NCBI RefSeq assembly: GCF_022376445.1
Contig: NW_025954961.1
Span: forward strand, 1,550,001-1,614,000
Length of the DNA stretch: 64,000 nt
Direction of reading: 5' to 3'
Source: Fomitopsis serialis
Taxonomy: Eukaryota; Basidiomycota; Agaricomycetes; Polyporales; Fomitopsidaceae
In this document: positions 22,597-35,430 of the stretch, in pieces
How the letters are laid out: every line of letters starts with the position of its first letter
Position numbering within the stretch: the stretch's first letter is position 1
Notes under the pieces: model-generated
What the model was told of the DNA's origin: nothing
Seen by the model: the letters and a program-made list of their open reading frames with translations, nothing else
The model's database searches: none
Program-made: the position numbers and the translations under genes

Positions 22597-25500
22597 ATGG
22601 CCGCTGTCAATCTCCAGCTTATGGCCAACGTCCCCTTCGACCTCATACCCAACCCTGGCTACCACTCCCGCTCAAACTCGGTCTCCTCCAACTCCTCCGC
22701 CAACTCCCCCGGCTCCCGCCCCACGTCTTCTCAGGGGGCTCTATTGCGCACATCGGCAATGATGCCGCCGTCCTCCGAAGACCTCTACCGCGCTTCTTTC
22801 CATACCACCAACTCGTTCGCAGGTGATCACACCCGCAACACCTCAGACGCGTCCCACTCCTCTGCCTACTCCCTCGGCTCAGACATCATCACCCCGGGCG
22901 ATTCCCCGCCGAACCACAACCTCTCCAACCCGTCCCTCAAGTCGCACCTGCGCCCCACGCACATCCGCGCCCGCGTCGCGGCCTCACCCTATCCCCGCGA
23001 TACCGAGAGCGTGCACTCGTCCTCGAGCGAGACGGAAGACATCTCTCTTTACCTCGGTTCGACGGGTAACGACTACCTTCCGATGTTTGGAGGGCAGCAT
23101 ATGATGGGGCACGGCGAGGGCGTGCACTCCACCGGTGCGTTCGGTCGCATGACACTCAGCCCTGACCACGCCCTGGAGAAGCTCGCTGCCAACGTACGGG
23201 CAGCGACGACAACGAGTGCGTCGGACCGGGCGAAGCAGATATTCGTGCAGGCATGGTAAGTCCCCCTTTTCCATGCCCTTCCACGAGACTCGAACCCATC
23301 ACCGCAGGTTAACCGCCAACTACGCCCCGTACCCGGACGGGAATGTCCCTCGCCAAGGGTTATACTTTTCGTACCGGCGAGTCTGCGACCAGTACGGTAT
23401 TCCACATATCAACACCGCCACGCTTGGAAAGGCCATCAGGCTGTGTTTCCCCACTATCAAAACGAGACGGCTGGGCGTTCGAGGGAACAGTAAATATCAT
23501 TGTACGTCTTTGGCCTGATCATGCTTCAGTCAACAAGGCCCAGACAGGGCCCCTGATTGCCGCTCCCCTTGTCAGATTGCGGCATCCGGCCAGCCACATC
23601 GGCGGAGGCTGAGTTTATGCAAGATTACATCCGCAAGTCGAACAACACCGCGGCGCAGGCGGCCGTCAATGCTGCTCGCGCGTCGACTGAGGGAGTAGAG
23701 GGTCTGAACAGAGGTGATTCAGATGGAGAAGATGATGAAGATTCAGAGCCCAGCTCGGGCCAGGTCTCCAAGCGGAACTCACTGCAGCTGGCGAACGGCG
23801 TGAAGAACCCGCAACTGTTCGCAGATGAGAAGACGCCCACGGCGAGCAGCCTGCTCGCGATGGCACAGGCCTCGCAGCGACCACCAACGAGCTCGTTCCC
23901 GCCACAAGCCTCGATCCGGCGGCACGCCGGCCAACCCGAGCCGGCGCTCGGCGTTCCGTCACAGTCGCCTGTGGGCGAAGTGAGCAACCCGCTCACCCTT
24001 GTGGCGTCGACGTCGATATCGGTTCGACAGTTACCTCAGTTCCCCTCCATCGAGGAGGCGGTCGGCGGGTCCTCGAACTCGCCGCACAGCATCGCCGCAA
24101 GGGAGGTGTGGCGCTGGTTCCAAGATCACCTCGACGCGCTGCTGGAGAGCGTTAGGGCGTATCGTTTCGACCAGTTCGAGTTGCATGTGCGGACGTTCTG
24201 GTCGAACCTGAATGGGAGCCACAGAGAGATTGTGCATGCCCCCGCCGTAGCGGGCTTGATGGCTAGGGCCGACGCGATCGTCTACGATGTAAGGCGTTCC
24301 GCGGGCTTCGTGGTGGGCGTGACGGAGCTGACGCGGGTTGTGTAGGAAATTCTGGAACAGCTGCGCTCCCAAATGCTCTCGCTGATCCCGGCGGCGTCCC
24401 TCGGTGGTCTGCGACAGCTTGCGAATAAGATGGAGAAGATCCTTTTGGTGGCGTTGGAGGGCTATGGGAACACGTTCGTCGAGCCCAAGGTTGAGCTTGG
24501 AGCGCGCTTCGGGCATCTAGTTTGTGCGTGTTTCAGCCCTCTCTCGTCGTTTCGATGTCCTGACGCACGGCTGTTCCCAGTGCGCTTCCTAGACATCTAC
24601 CAAGTGACCCAAGCTTTGACCACCGTGCTCACGAACCCGAAGCAGGTAGCCGAGATGCGGCGGTCGTGGAGCAAGGTTGACTTTGAGTCCGTCCGTAATC
24701 AGTCCGCGCTAGTCTGCAACTGCCGGCATGAGGACCTCGTACATCTGCTGGAGGTTGAGTTCGTCTCACTCTTAGATGGGCTTCTCAAGAGCAACAACCC
24801 GGTGCCTGACGTAATGTCGTGGGCGGATAAGTGTTGCGAGCGCTTAATGGGTTCGAGAAGCGGCGAGCAGGAGCGGGGGACGATGAGCTCAAGAAGTGTG
24901 CTGATACGCTGGGGATACGTGACCAGTCAGGTTATGAGGGATTTGGTATGTTGTTACCGTCGCTCGGTGACCAGACATTGACGTTTAACCCCCGTCGTCC
25001 AGACGATTCGGAGTGACCCTGCGTTCGGCGCCTTCCAAATCCTCAAGCTGTTCCTTGAGTACGTGTTTCAGTGACTCCGTGTCGCAAGCTGCCGTTGTTG
25101 ACATACCTTGTAGCGACTGGATTGCTCTCAATGTGCTTAGGAGCGTCGCCCTGTCGACGAACTCGGTGGCAGCCTCGGTCGAGCCCGTCATGCAGCAGAA
25201 CTTCTTCACCATGTCCCCCGAGATGGCTGGACAGGAGAACTTCGGGCATCATCTCGAGGCCCACCACCCTGTCATGGCGCACACTCCGACGACGTCGAGC
25301 ATGCTCGCCGCGCTGCAGCAAGACAGTTTCGCGTCAGGCTCGCTCGACCCGTCCTCGAACACGTTCGGCGCAGACGCCTTCTCATCACTGTCGTACATGG
25401 ACACCTCGTCGTCGCATGACGACCCGATGCCCGTCCACCCATCCCTCTCGTTCCCCGACTATGTGTCAGGCTCTGGCAGTTTCGACCCCGCATACACTCC

Positions 25501-25597
25501 GGAGCACATCGGTCTCCACAGCGCCTCAGCAACGCCCCCCTCCAGCAGCGACCCAGAGAACTCCCCGGAACCTGTGAAAACAGAGAATCCCCTTTAA
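22597..25597 (+). CDS. RFX-family transcription factor
   Basis: Sequence-specific DNA-binding regulator of the nucleus; fungal RFX proteins control DNA-damage response, cell division or morphogenesis. The N-terminal 200 residues are Ser/Asn/Pro-rich and look disordered. The winged-helix RFX domain follows at about residues 205-290: QIFVQAWL, NVPRQGLYFSYRRVCDQYGI, LGKAIRLCFPTIKTRRLGVR and GNSKYHY. The C-terminal half has the conserved RFX region (EILEQLRSQMLSLIP, VLTNPKQVAEMRRSWSKVDF, DWIALNVLRSVALSTNS) and ends in a Ser/Pro-rich tail with PEPVKTENPL. At least seven exons join without frame problems. It converges with BFR1, leaving 327 bases between stop codons. Confidence 0.93.
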
Positions 25598-25924
25598 TAT
25601 TGCGCCCCCTCGCAGTGATATCAAGGACGCCTACCTTATCGCTCCCTAATAGCTTCAGTGCTCTGCTTTCATGCGGTTTGTTAATTATTGTTGACTACTT
25701 GGCTCCCGTGCTGTATTCCCCCTGTTGCTCCCTGCCCTGACACTGCTCTCACCTGTCGTACTCCAGCAATGTATCTCCATGGTCTACGGGTGAATGGAGT
25801 GTCTCTATAATAATACGATACCAGTACTCTGAATATCTCATCAAAGGCGGTGTATGGGTAGTAGATTGGGTGAATATACACGGAATCGACAAATGCAGTA
25901 AGTCCAAGCCGTGCTCAACGATCG
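25598..25924. other. Convergent 3' flanks of RFX and BFR1
   Basis: No gene seen. AT-richer than the surroundings, as expected for overlapping 3' untranslated regions. Confidence 0.45.
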
Positions 25925-27758
25925 CTATGATTCATCAGCCTCACCCCTCTGCTCCTCCACGGCCTCCAGCTTGTCGACGACCGCCTCGCTGGGTACAGCT
26001 AATGACGAGATCTCCACGGTGGCCGGTGTGTGAGCGGGCTCGGCAGGACGCTCGCCGCCGCCGTTGGGAGGCGTGATGTCGTCGGACGTGGGCACGTCGA
26101 CCTTCTCCGACTTGCCGATGAGCTGCTTGATTCGCGCCTCCGCCTTCTGCTTGTTCTCGGCCGTGACACGCGCCTGGTTCTCCAGGAACCATGCCTTCTT
26201 CGCGTTTAGGTCCTCGATGACACGGGGCACGTCGGCGGACGATGTAGGTGGCGCAATTGAGAAGGAGAGGAGCGCCGAGAGCGTGGCGAGGGGGAGGTGC
26301 AGCTGGCCCTGGCTGCCAGACGCGTCGCTGGCGTTGGCGTTGTTGCTTTCCGCCGGCGCAGGCTTGGCTTTACTCCTCTGTGCCTTTTGGCCCTTCCGAG
26401 ACGCGGCGACGAAGTAGTTATCCTCGTCGTCGCCCTTCTTTTTACGGGCTACCAAACCATCCCCTGGACCTGCATCGACCTGGCGCAGCTCGAGCTTCGG
26501 CACTCCAACGAGGTCAGCCTTGTCCTTCTCGGACGACAGAGTGGGCGCAGACGTCTTGCCAGAGAAGTAGTCCCCCAACGTCTGGCAGTCCTCGATCTGC
26601 GCCTGAAACGCAGGCGCCTCTGCCTCCTCCCGGATCTGCTCAGCCAGCTCCTTCTTCTTGGCCTCCTCCTCCGCGGCACGCTGTGCCCGAGCGCGTTCTG
26701 CTCGACGCGCCCGCTCCTCGGTGACCTTGGCGAAGTGCTTGTCGTTGGCTTCACGGAACCGCTGTGCGGACTCCCGCTTGCGGTTATACAGCACGTCGAG
26801 CTCCGCGGACAGCTTGTTGCGCTCGTCGAACAGCTTGTTCCGGTTCGCCGCGAGGTCGTCACCCTCCTTCTTCAGTTCGTCAAGCTCAGTTTTGAGGGCG
26901 TCGTAGCGCTCCGAGGCGGCCTTCGCCTCGGGGTCGTCTAGTTGCTTCCGGAGCTCGTCGGCTATGGCACGCTCGGCTTCAATCGACTCCTGCTCTGTCT
27001 GGAAGCCTTCGACGATACGGCGGGTGCGTTTGAGTTGGCTGATCTCAGCCAAGGCACGCTTTTCGTCACCAAGCTTGAGGTTTCCGGACTCCACTTGCCT
27101 GTCGAGCAGCCTACAGGTGCACGGTAAGCATCTGGCTTGGATAGAAGAGCGACAGTGACGTACTGAATTCGGTCGTCAACCTCATCCACGGTCCTGAATT
27201 GAGCCTTCGCCTTGGCAGCGTTCAGATCCTTGACCTAACACGCTGGAGTGAGCAATCTGAATGCAGAACACGTAGGGTATGACATACCTTCTTCTGCACG
27301 CCGTCCTGAATGGCCTTCAGCTGTTCAAAGATCTTGGTACGGGATGTCTTGCCCGTTGACTGCTGGTCACGGATGCCTTCCAACTCAGCACGAAGAGCGT
27401 TCCTCTTGTCATTGTTACCGCCCGGCTTGGTAGCGATGTTAATCTTCTCCCTCACAGCGGACTGTCCAATGTAAGCAGCTAAGTGAGACCTAGCATACGG
27501 ACGCCCAGTAACGCGACATACCACTTTGACCTGGAGGGCGTCAATCTGAGCCTTGACTTGCTCCTGCTCCTTCTCATAGGTGGCCTTGTCTGGCTTGCCT
27601 GGTCCATACGTAGCGAATTCGAAGGGAATCTCCACCGGAGTCGCGGGCGCAGGACTGGTGCTGCCGTTCGCAGACTTCCCGTCAACGGTCAGTGTAGCAG
27701 ACTTGGTCTTCTTGCTCGTGCCGTGAGCGGGGGCGTTCTTGGACTTTGCTGCGGCCAT
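25925..27758 (-). CDS. BFR1: Nuclear segregation protein BFR1
   Basis: Polysome- and ER-associated mRNA-binding protein first found through brefeldin A resistance and nuclear segregation in yeast. The start MAAAKSKNAPAHGTSKKTKS is basic; conserved family segments are IPFEFATYGPGKPDKATYEK, INIATKPGGNNDKRNALRAE, GKTSRTKIFEQLKAIQDGVQ and KLGDEKRALAEISQLKRTRR. Most of the remainder is a long charged coiled coil (25925-27094 in one exon) with ELRKQLDDPEAKAASERYDA and an Ala/Glu/Arg-rich run EERARRAERARAQRAAEEEA. About five exons, the introns all short. No frame break seen. Confidence 0.92.
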
Positions 27759-28062
27759 ACTGACGCGAATGCGGATGTTGGCTTACCGTGGAAGTGCGGG
27801 GGCGGAAAGAGCGACGGGAGGAGACGTGGTGGCAGGTACTGGGAATTTGGAAAGCGCTGAGCAGTCGTCCTGCATCTCGATCTCCATGGCCCCCGTGACG
27901 TGGCTACAACCCGTAAACTCTGTCCAACGGATACCAGCCCGAGGCTCCGGCTCGCAGACACGGTCAGAGGTGAGGAAAAGGTAATGATACAACTCGTAGA
28001 AGCATGAATTACAGCGCAGAGCAGTACACAGGTCCGGACCAAATGGAAGCGACACAACCCAA

Positions 28063-28830
28063 TCAAAAGACGACCTTCTGGTCAAGTTTTCCAACTTCTC
28101 GACAGCACTCCTCGTACAGCTCTCGGTACTCGTCGTCCTTTTCATCACTTTCTTCGCCCTCCTTCCGCTTGGCCTTTTTCTTCGAGTCGGGACACACCAT
28201 TACGCAGCTCGTCGGTCGTTTTGTAGCACTGGCGTGACCGAGCTCTTCTTTTGATGTGATGAAGACATACGGAACATTCGCATCCTCGGCGAGAACAGGC
28301 AAATGTGAGATAATGTCGATGGGGTTGATGTCCGCGGCAAGGACCAGTAGCCTGTTTGAGTTGTCAGCTTGGACTCCTCAAGGGAAGCGGAACGCTACGC
28401 ACCCCTTCTCTCCCTTACGAATCCCTTTCACAACCTCCTTAACACCCCGTTTGACTTGTCGTTGTTTTGAAGCTGGACGGAAGATGAATTCGGTATTCAT
28501 GGAAGACGGGCAAGTAGCAAGAGCCTCGTACCCTTCTTGATAGTCTTGTGCAACTTCTTCAGCAGCTTCTTTTGCGCTAGAGGATGTGCTATTGGCGACA
28601 GGTCCTCCAAGGGAATGACAATCTCATCCTTCTCCTTCTTGACCTTTTTCTCGACCTAAAGCGTGTCAGTCAATTCCGAGCGGGCGTTGTGGGTTCAATC
28701 TGCTCACCTTTGCAACCTCTACATCGTCCATCTCGACATCCTCACCAACCACTACGGACTCTTCGACCGTCTCGGTTACCTCCTTGGTCTTTCGCTTCTT
28801 GTCCTTCTTCTCGCTCTTGTCCTTTGCCAT
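28063..28830 (-). CDS. NHP2: H/ACA ribonucleoprotein subunit NHP2
   Basis: RNA-binding L7Ae-family subunit of H/ACA snoRNPs, which pseudouridylate rRNA in the nucleolus. The start at 28830 gives a lysine/glutamate-rich leader (MAKDKSEKKDKKRKTKEV). The L7Ae core then reads HPLAQKKLLKKLHKTIKK, KQRQVKRGVKEVVKGIRKGE, LVLAADINPIDIISHLPVLA and VPYVFITSKEELGHASATKR. The C-terminus carries an extra charged segment (DSKKKAKRKEGEESDEKDD), longer than in yeast Nhp2. Five exons with short introns and no frame break. Confidence 0.94.
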
Positions 28831-29675
28831 TGTAACTGTGGCCGAACTCGGATGTCCTACCGACAGAGGAGTTTACAGTGCAAGTGGTTTTCACCGTACC
28901 GAGGAAGATGGTTATGATCACGTGTTGCGTGAGTGGGATCGAGATTCGTGTGAGTAGACGCTGGTGCAATGCAGTTCACTGGCACGATCGTCGACGTCAG
29001 GATGGGTACCGGTTCGCGTTTACTTACTTAGCTTGAAACGAGCTTGTGTCGCGACACGCGCTCGAGTGTGTCCGAGCAGGTCGTTGCACGGTATGGTAGC
29101 ACCAAATCGAAATAGACAAGGCTGGAGGACACACCCGGACTCGGATGCAGTCGGTCTTTGTCGCTGCCCACTGGCACACACTCGCGGATTTCGATGACCA
29201 CACGAGAAGTGCTCGCCGACCTCAGGTTACAGTACGCCGGATCGCCTATGATTGATATTGATTTGTGTTTCGCACCCACGAAGGTTTCGACTGCATCCAT
29301 GAGTCATATCATGGGGCCTGCTGGATAGCCGGCGCTTCCGGGCGTAGAGCTTGAAGGACAGATCCCCGCATGGGACATTCAGCCCGGAGCCTAGCGAAGT
29401 ACAACAGCATGGCTTCCTTGTAGTATCGCTTTTGGCTCAAGCTACATGGAGATGGTTGTTTCATGCCGAATGTGCTCAATGTGATCGTCATATCGCGGTA
29501 GGCAATAGTGGCGCGACGGAGTGGAAAACTTGAGCACTGCATCGCTCGGCCGTTATAAGACTGGTACGGTGTACAGAACAGCCCAGTCGAGTGGCCGCAG
29601 CGGGGTTATGTGTCCTGTCAGCACAGAGACAGGGCAATCGAGAATATTAATTCCTCTTGGTCAACGTCAGTGATA
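28831..29675. other. Intergenic, NHP2 upstream and JMJD7 downstream
   Basis: No gene seen. NHP2 promoter lies at the left end; the rest shows no domain, RNA gene or repeat I can recognise. Confidence 0.45.
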
Positions 29676-31150
29676 CTATGTGCAGTTGCATCTAGATGAT
29701 CCCTCTGTAACATGTGATGTCTGTTCTACGTAGCCATTTCCCGGAGGAGGGTCGCCCACTCCTCTGAGCAAATTGAGCCACACCCAAGATGCTCCACGAC
29801 TTTCCATGTCATACCAATGGTTGACGGCAATAGTTACCTCCGACTGGCGGACGTAGTGCCACCAACCAGCCGGGAGGTACAGCGTCTCACCGGCACCAAC
29901 AGTTATATGAATAGGATGCGCCTCTGGAGGAAGGGAAGTTGAGTCGGTCGGGTCGAGAACCGAGGACCAGCGGACCTCAGGTGTTGTTGGTGGTGACGGA
30001 ATATGTTCCAACCGAGATGTAGCTTCTGACCGGACATAGCGAGCATGTGGGTAGCTACGTTCTGACAATAGCAAAATTAGCATGCGTGGTCTGTCGGCTG
30101 TATGATGTTGTGAAGCGACGGACCTTGTAAACACCAGCCTTCAGTGGGCGGGAACAATGTGAAGTGTTTCGCTCCGCGAACAACGGAGTAGATATTCTCG
30201 TATGGGTCTGGAATGAGTCATTGAGTACGCAAGTTCGAGTGCCGCCCGTCTAAGGACCTTACCGCTGTGCACACTTGTGACACTCGCACTATTTCCTATC
30301 CATAAGTTGACTGCGTCCGGACACCTATCTGTTCATCGATGCATCGGATGAAGGTCAAATATGGGCAAATTCTGTCCACGCACCGAGTGCTTCGCTGCAC
30401 CATGTTATCTCGCTAGGAACATCCTCGCGCAGCGGTTCGAACTCTGACGAGTCTGGATCGCTTGTCGAATCGAAGTAGCGCCCAGTAAACATGTTGCCGT
30501 TCTGCGATTGGAGGTAGTACACTTCTCTGTCCGCTGAAGTTGCATCGGCTGGGTCTGGGTGTCGATACTGAGGTTATCAATCCTTCCTGTTCAGTCGTCG
30601 CCACTGTGTAGACCTACCTAAAGTGATTTTGTCCAAGAAGCTCCCTATTGTCATCTTGTCTACATGAGGCTCGGTGAAGTACAGCCGACCACCGCGATTA
30701 CGGGTAATCGCGTCTGCGCGTCTAGTTGGCGAGCCAAAGATTGAGCGCAGTTATTTGTGACATTCTCGCTATTGTTCTCACCCAGTCGGGGTGACAGCGA
30801 TGGATATCTCCCGGTCACCCATCCGCCGAGTGAGGTATTCGTCCGTCCAGAGAGAAATCACACCGGGCATCTCACTAGCTATGCCAAACTCATTACACAG
30901 TGAATTCAATCATTGGGGTACTTACACACCTTTTATAAGGACAGGTCTGGAGATGTGTACTAGCCTAGAGAACTCGAGAGGTGTGGGTAGTTCGTCCAAG
31001 ATATCATAGTGGGTACCATTCAGTTCTACCAAAGCCTTGAGAACACGTTGTCAGATGTAGGATGTGCGGCATACCGTAATACTCATCTGCTACCCATCTC
31101 TGGGCCTCGCCTTGAGTCGCGTGTCCGAGGGGTTCACGGTGGTCTGTCAT
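29676..31150 (-). CDS. JMJD7: JmjC-domain hydroxylase, JMJD7-like
   Basis: Fe(II)/2-oxoglutarate-dependent JmjC protein related to JMJD7, which hydroxylates lysines of DRG-type GTPases. Exons give [19 protein letters not shown] and [12 protein letters not shown] near the N-terminus. The iron-binding H-x-D comes in [20 protein letters not shown] and the distal histidine in [20 protein letters not shown]; a [12 protein letters not shown] strand lies between. The start at 31150 ([19 protein letters not shown]) is chosen because it splices cleanly through a 54-nt intron into DELNGTHY and leaves about 23 residues ahead of it. An upstream in-frame Met near 31315 is possible. Six or more short introns. 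It is divergent from ELG1 with 245 bases between starts. Confidence 0.85.
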
Positions 31151-31266
31151 GAGGTACGGAGCCTGAGGTACTGCTAGTACAGTCACAGCAGGGCTCAGCC
31201 ACAGTTGCGCCACACGCGCGATTCGCGGAGTGCCGAAACCGATCTGGATCTGATGGGACTGTTGAG

Positions 31267-31353
31267 ACGCGTCCAATTCGCGCGACGCGTTCCGTGTTCG
31301 ACTAGCCACGCCCACAGACAGCAGCTACCGCCCTCCCGGCCGTCCAAACGCGT
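31267..31353. promoter_or_regulatory. Three ACGCGT (MCB-like) boxes in the JMJD7-ELG1 promoter
   Basis: ACGCGT occurs at 31267-31272, 31285-31290 and 31348-31353, all within 130 bases before the ELG1 ATG. ACGCGT is the MluI cell-cycle box bound by MBF-type factors at replication genes in fungi, and ELG1 is a replication factor. The third box lies closest to ELG1. The hexamer is palindromic, so the boxes could act on both genes. Confidence 0.5.
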
Positions 31354-31395
31354 CCAAAGTCATCAGCTAGTCGAACTGTACAGCAGGCCGGTGGA

Positions 31396-34300
31396 ATGAG
31401 CCAACCCAAGAAGCAGACGGCCACACGACGAAATGGGAAGTCCAAAGCGGTCAGTCGACTCCGACCCCTACACGAGAAGCGCAGACGCCACAGCTCCGCT
31501 AACGTGTTTCCCCAGGCAGGACAGAGGACCCTCTTCGATCACTTTTCTGCTATATCATCTGCTACGGGGCCCGCGACATCGTCGTCAGGGGATGCGGGTT
31601 TCGTGGGGGGCGTTGAGGATACACAATCCAGTGACATCGAAATAGTGGAAACAGTGGAGCCTTCGTCCAGTGCCCTTCTCACGGATGTGGATGCTCTTAG
31701 TGACACGACAAACGAGGGTTCAGACGTCGCCGTAGGTATGTGGCCCCTGATACGGTTGCGTCGCCCATTGACGGTAGAAGATAGACAATGCTGCGAAAGC
31801 TTCAATTGGCAAGCGGAAACCTGCGACAGTCCGGGCGAAACACCGTTCCAAACCGATGTTGTCACAAGGGTCTGTACCCTCTCCTGGGAGCTCACAAACA
31901 ACTTTGGAAGGGCAAAGCCGTGACGATCCCATCATTCTCGACTCCAGTCCAATCCGACCAGTGAATAGCAACCGCGTATCGAACAAACCGTTCTATTCCA
32001 TATTTGCTTCAAAGAAGGCACCTCCGACCATCTCGGCCCCGTCCAATTCGTCCACAGGAGAGTCCTCGCTGTCCAGCCGCCTGAACAAGCGGGGTATAGC
32101 TGTCCCGTACCCCGCACGCGACACCCAGCACGTCCGGGCAGATCAGACAAACTTCTCCACTCCTCCATGCCCTTTCGAACGCCGCTTGAACGGCGCCCGC
32201 ACAGCTTCCCAGGCCGGCGCCGCTCAACTCCCCCAACTAGCCTACGGATACAGCACGGGGAATTACAAACGCCAGCATAACGAGTCATTGCCCGGCGATA
32301 TCGCGTTCACGAGTGGGACCGATCGTTACCCTCAACATGAGGGTGACAGCACACCTGTCAACGCCCCGCCCGCCGCCTGTGACCCGGGTGCCGCCTCTCG
32401 AATGCTCACTGACATCCCTGCCAGCCACAAGTCGTACCCCGCCATCGAGCGCCTTGTCAATCGCACACAGTCGGAAAGCAACAATGAAGCAAGCTCCCCA
32501 CCGTTGTCACAAGAGCTCTGGACAGATAAATGGCGTCCTCGGCGCGCAGACGAGGTCCTCGGCAACGAAGACCGAGCATTGTACCTTCGTGCCTGGCTGC
32601 TTGCCCTAAAGCTTCATATCGAGACTACCTCAGCATCCTCGCACGACTTGCGTGGCGCCGAAGGCAAGGGTGGAGCTGGGAAGAAGAGACAACAGCTCCT
32701 TAAGCCACGGGGTACAAAGAGACCCCAAGTTGTCCGCCAAGTGGACAGGCGGAAGAAACGGAGACGGCTGGACTCGGAGGAGCCGGACGACTCGTGGATC
32801 GTGGACGACGAATCGGACGACGACCCTGGGGTCGATGAAGCCCGCAACGATGCCGGAAGTGAGGACGAGTTGGCATTTTGTCAGCAGACTTACTCGCGGC
32901 TACAGCGTGTCGTGGAAGAAGTCGAAGGACAACCTTGTCTTGATCCTGCCGCGACGACCGCGGAAGCAGAAGAGGACAAGTTCCCGAGTTCTCGCACCGC
33001 GCCACTCATTTTGGAAATCAGCTACACAACACCATTCTCCTGAGCGGGCCGTCGGGATGCGGTAAGACTTCTGCCGTCTACGCGTGTGCAGAGGAGCTGG
33101 GATGGGAAGTCTTCGAAGTCTATCCTGGTATTGGTGAGCGGAGCGGCGCGGCGCTGAATAAGCTCATCGGGGACGTTGGTAAGAATCATATCGTCAAACA
33201 GACCCAGCGTCAGCACAAGACATTCTTTTACGGCAACGGCGCTGCGCAAGATCCGAGCATATCGGTCGATGGCGAGGTGACCCAGAAGGCAGGGGGCCGT
33301 AAACGCGCCCTCAAGCGAGTCGACTCGGAGAGCGGTTTGGACGAGGAAGGGTCAAGCCAGACCGACCATACGGCCTCTGCCGGGTTGACCGCTCTGCCCT
33401 CCGAGCATCCGCCGGTCTCCCAGTCCATCGTGTTGATAGAGGAAGTGGACGTGCTGTACGACAGTGACGCCAACTTCTGGCCGTCCATGATCAATATTAT
33501 AAAGGAATGTCGTCGACCCGTCGTTATGACATGCAACGGTTGGTACTTATTGTATTGTCGTACAGTCTTTCGATCATTTATCTTGGCTGTGTTGCAGATG
33601 CGTCCTTGGTTCCCATCGCAGACCTTCCTCTTCAAGAAATCCTCACCTTCACACCAACAGCACCGGCACTCGCCACGTCTTATTTACAGTGCGTGTCTAT
33701 CCTTGAGCAGCGACCTCTAGAACGATCTGCTGTCTCGCGGCTGTACGAGCGTGTAGGAGAAGTGCCGTGTGGATACGCTGGAAGCTGCTCGACAGATTCT
33801 CCTACTCGCTGCCCAGATCTTAGGCAAGCACTGCTGCAGCTACAATTCGGCGACCTAGACATTCCGACAGATTCCCCTGCGACGTCTGCCAGGGCCATAC
33901 CCCAGGCGTCTGGCTCTCACGACTCTCATTCTCTCGATATACCATTGGAGGCCGCACAGGAAGACTTGCGTGTCATCCGTGGCGTGGACAAACTATACAA
34001 CACCCTATCCTTCGCAGACTGTCATTTGCCACCGGAAGCAGCTGGACGACCTCGTGGTGCGTTCGTTGTACTGAATCAGATTGCGAATGAGCCTGATCGT
34101 TGACTTTCAGGATACCATGACCGATTCGGGTGCAGCAAACGATGAACTGGGCTACATTGTGCTGCACAACGACGCCTCGACAGTGCGGCCCGCGCCCATA
34201 AACACGTCCTTCTATCACGAAGACGCAGTGATGATGGAAACCCTCCTATCTACTGGGAAAACTCTGTTCGTCCATGCGCGGCACCCCTACAGGGCTACGC

Positions 34301-34702
34301 GGCAGTATTATTCCGTGTCGAGAACCTGCCGAGCAATTGTTCTCCGTCCTGCAGGAGCTCCAGGTGCCATTCGACACGCTCGCAAATCCATTGGCCGCAT
34401 TCCTTGATTACGGGCCATGGTTGAGGCGTATGGTTGCTCTCGATGACGCAGCCGAGGCAATCTACCTGGAGTCGCAGGCCAGCAAGGACGGGGTGCGCAA
34501 GACCAGGAACAGTCTCAAGGCCGTCCGGCCTGTCCGCTACGTACCCATCAGCGAGAGCGACCGGCGGATACTGGGCGCACCCCGCACTGCGGCCGTGATC
34601 GAAGGTCTATGGGCATATGTTTTGTATCATAATGGGGGACGTCGCGCTCGGTCAACACGTTTTGTTACGCAGATTTCCAAGCTCAGACGATGGCTTGCAT
34701 AG
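31396..34702 (+). CDS. ELG1: ELG1/ATAD5-like clamp-unloading RFC subunit
   Basis: Large subunit of an alternative replication factor C that removes PCNA from DNA after replication; nuclear. A long disordered N-terminal region carries the PIP-like GQRTLFDHF (near residue 45) and SRDDPIILDSS. Then comes ELWTDKWRPRRADEVLGNE, typical just before the ELG1 ATPase, Walker A GPSGCGKTSAVYACAEELGW, FEVYPGIGERSGAALNKLIG, and Walker B IVLIEEVDVLYDSD. The sensor region RPVVMTCN is followed by a C-terminal collar part with RYVPISESDRRILGAPR. The segment between PSSRTAPL and NTILLSGPSG (about 32985-33020) needs a one-base shift or an unseen short intron to stay in frame. Numerous introns elsewhere are normal. 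Confidence 0.88.
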
Positions 34703-35430
34703 CCTGCCGCGAAGTCCTTGTGCAGCTTCTATTCGCTCTATCTGCACCGTGAATGCTACTGTCTTGACATTCGCCCGTGGCACCTGCCTGGCTCGTCTCG
34801 CGTTGATCGAGCTTGATGCACGGCAACTTTAGATTATCGGCGGGCAGACATCTATGTTACCTGCGCGGGAACCATGACACGACCGGGCGTCCCTGGATGG
34901 AGTTGCCAGTAGGTGGGTACTGCTTGGTGGCTGAATCCACGATCCCTACGATCGAAGCTGAAGCGGGCATGTGGCCGACGGCTCACAGCTTACTCAAGCG
35001 TGGTGAAACAGGCTAGTGACTTTCAAGATGTAATGGCGATCAGCAAGATTCAGTGAGCGCGACTTCTCTCGTGGCAAGGCGATCGATACCATCGCGCGAG
35101 CCAGAACGACTCGGAGTGATAAAATTGGTGTGCGGAGCCTGCAGAGAGTTAAGGTAGGAGCCAAGTTTCGAGGACGGCCGCTCGGGCGAGTGTGTCTGAA
35201 GCGCGGAGACCGATGTGACTCGGAGAATAGTTAAGGGAAATGGCAAGTATCAAACAATGTACCCTATTCAGGAAGACTGGTACTATAGATAGCCACGTGG
35301 GCGGGGTGGCAGCCACGCGTCTGAGTTCTTTCCAACGATCCTTACCGTGGACGCGACCTCCGTTAAAGCTGCCTGTGCCCGGCCTCTCCCCACCGCCTCT
35401 CTGGCCCCTGCCCGTCCTCGTCCTCGCCGC
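34703..35430. other. Intergenic between ELG1 and the bHLH gene
   Basis: No gene seen. Promoter region of the bHLH factor, turning C/T-rich towards 35430. Confidence 0.45.
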
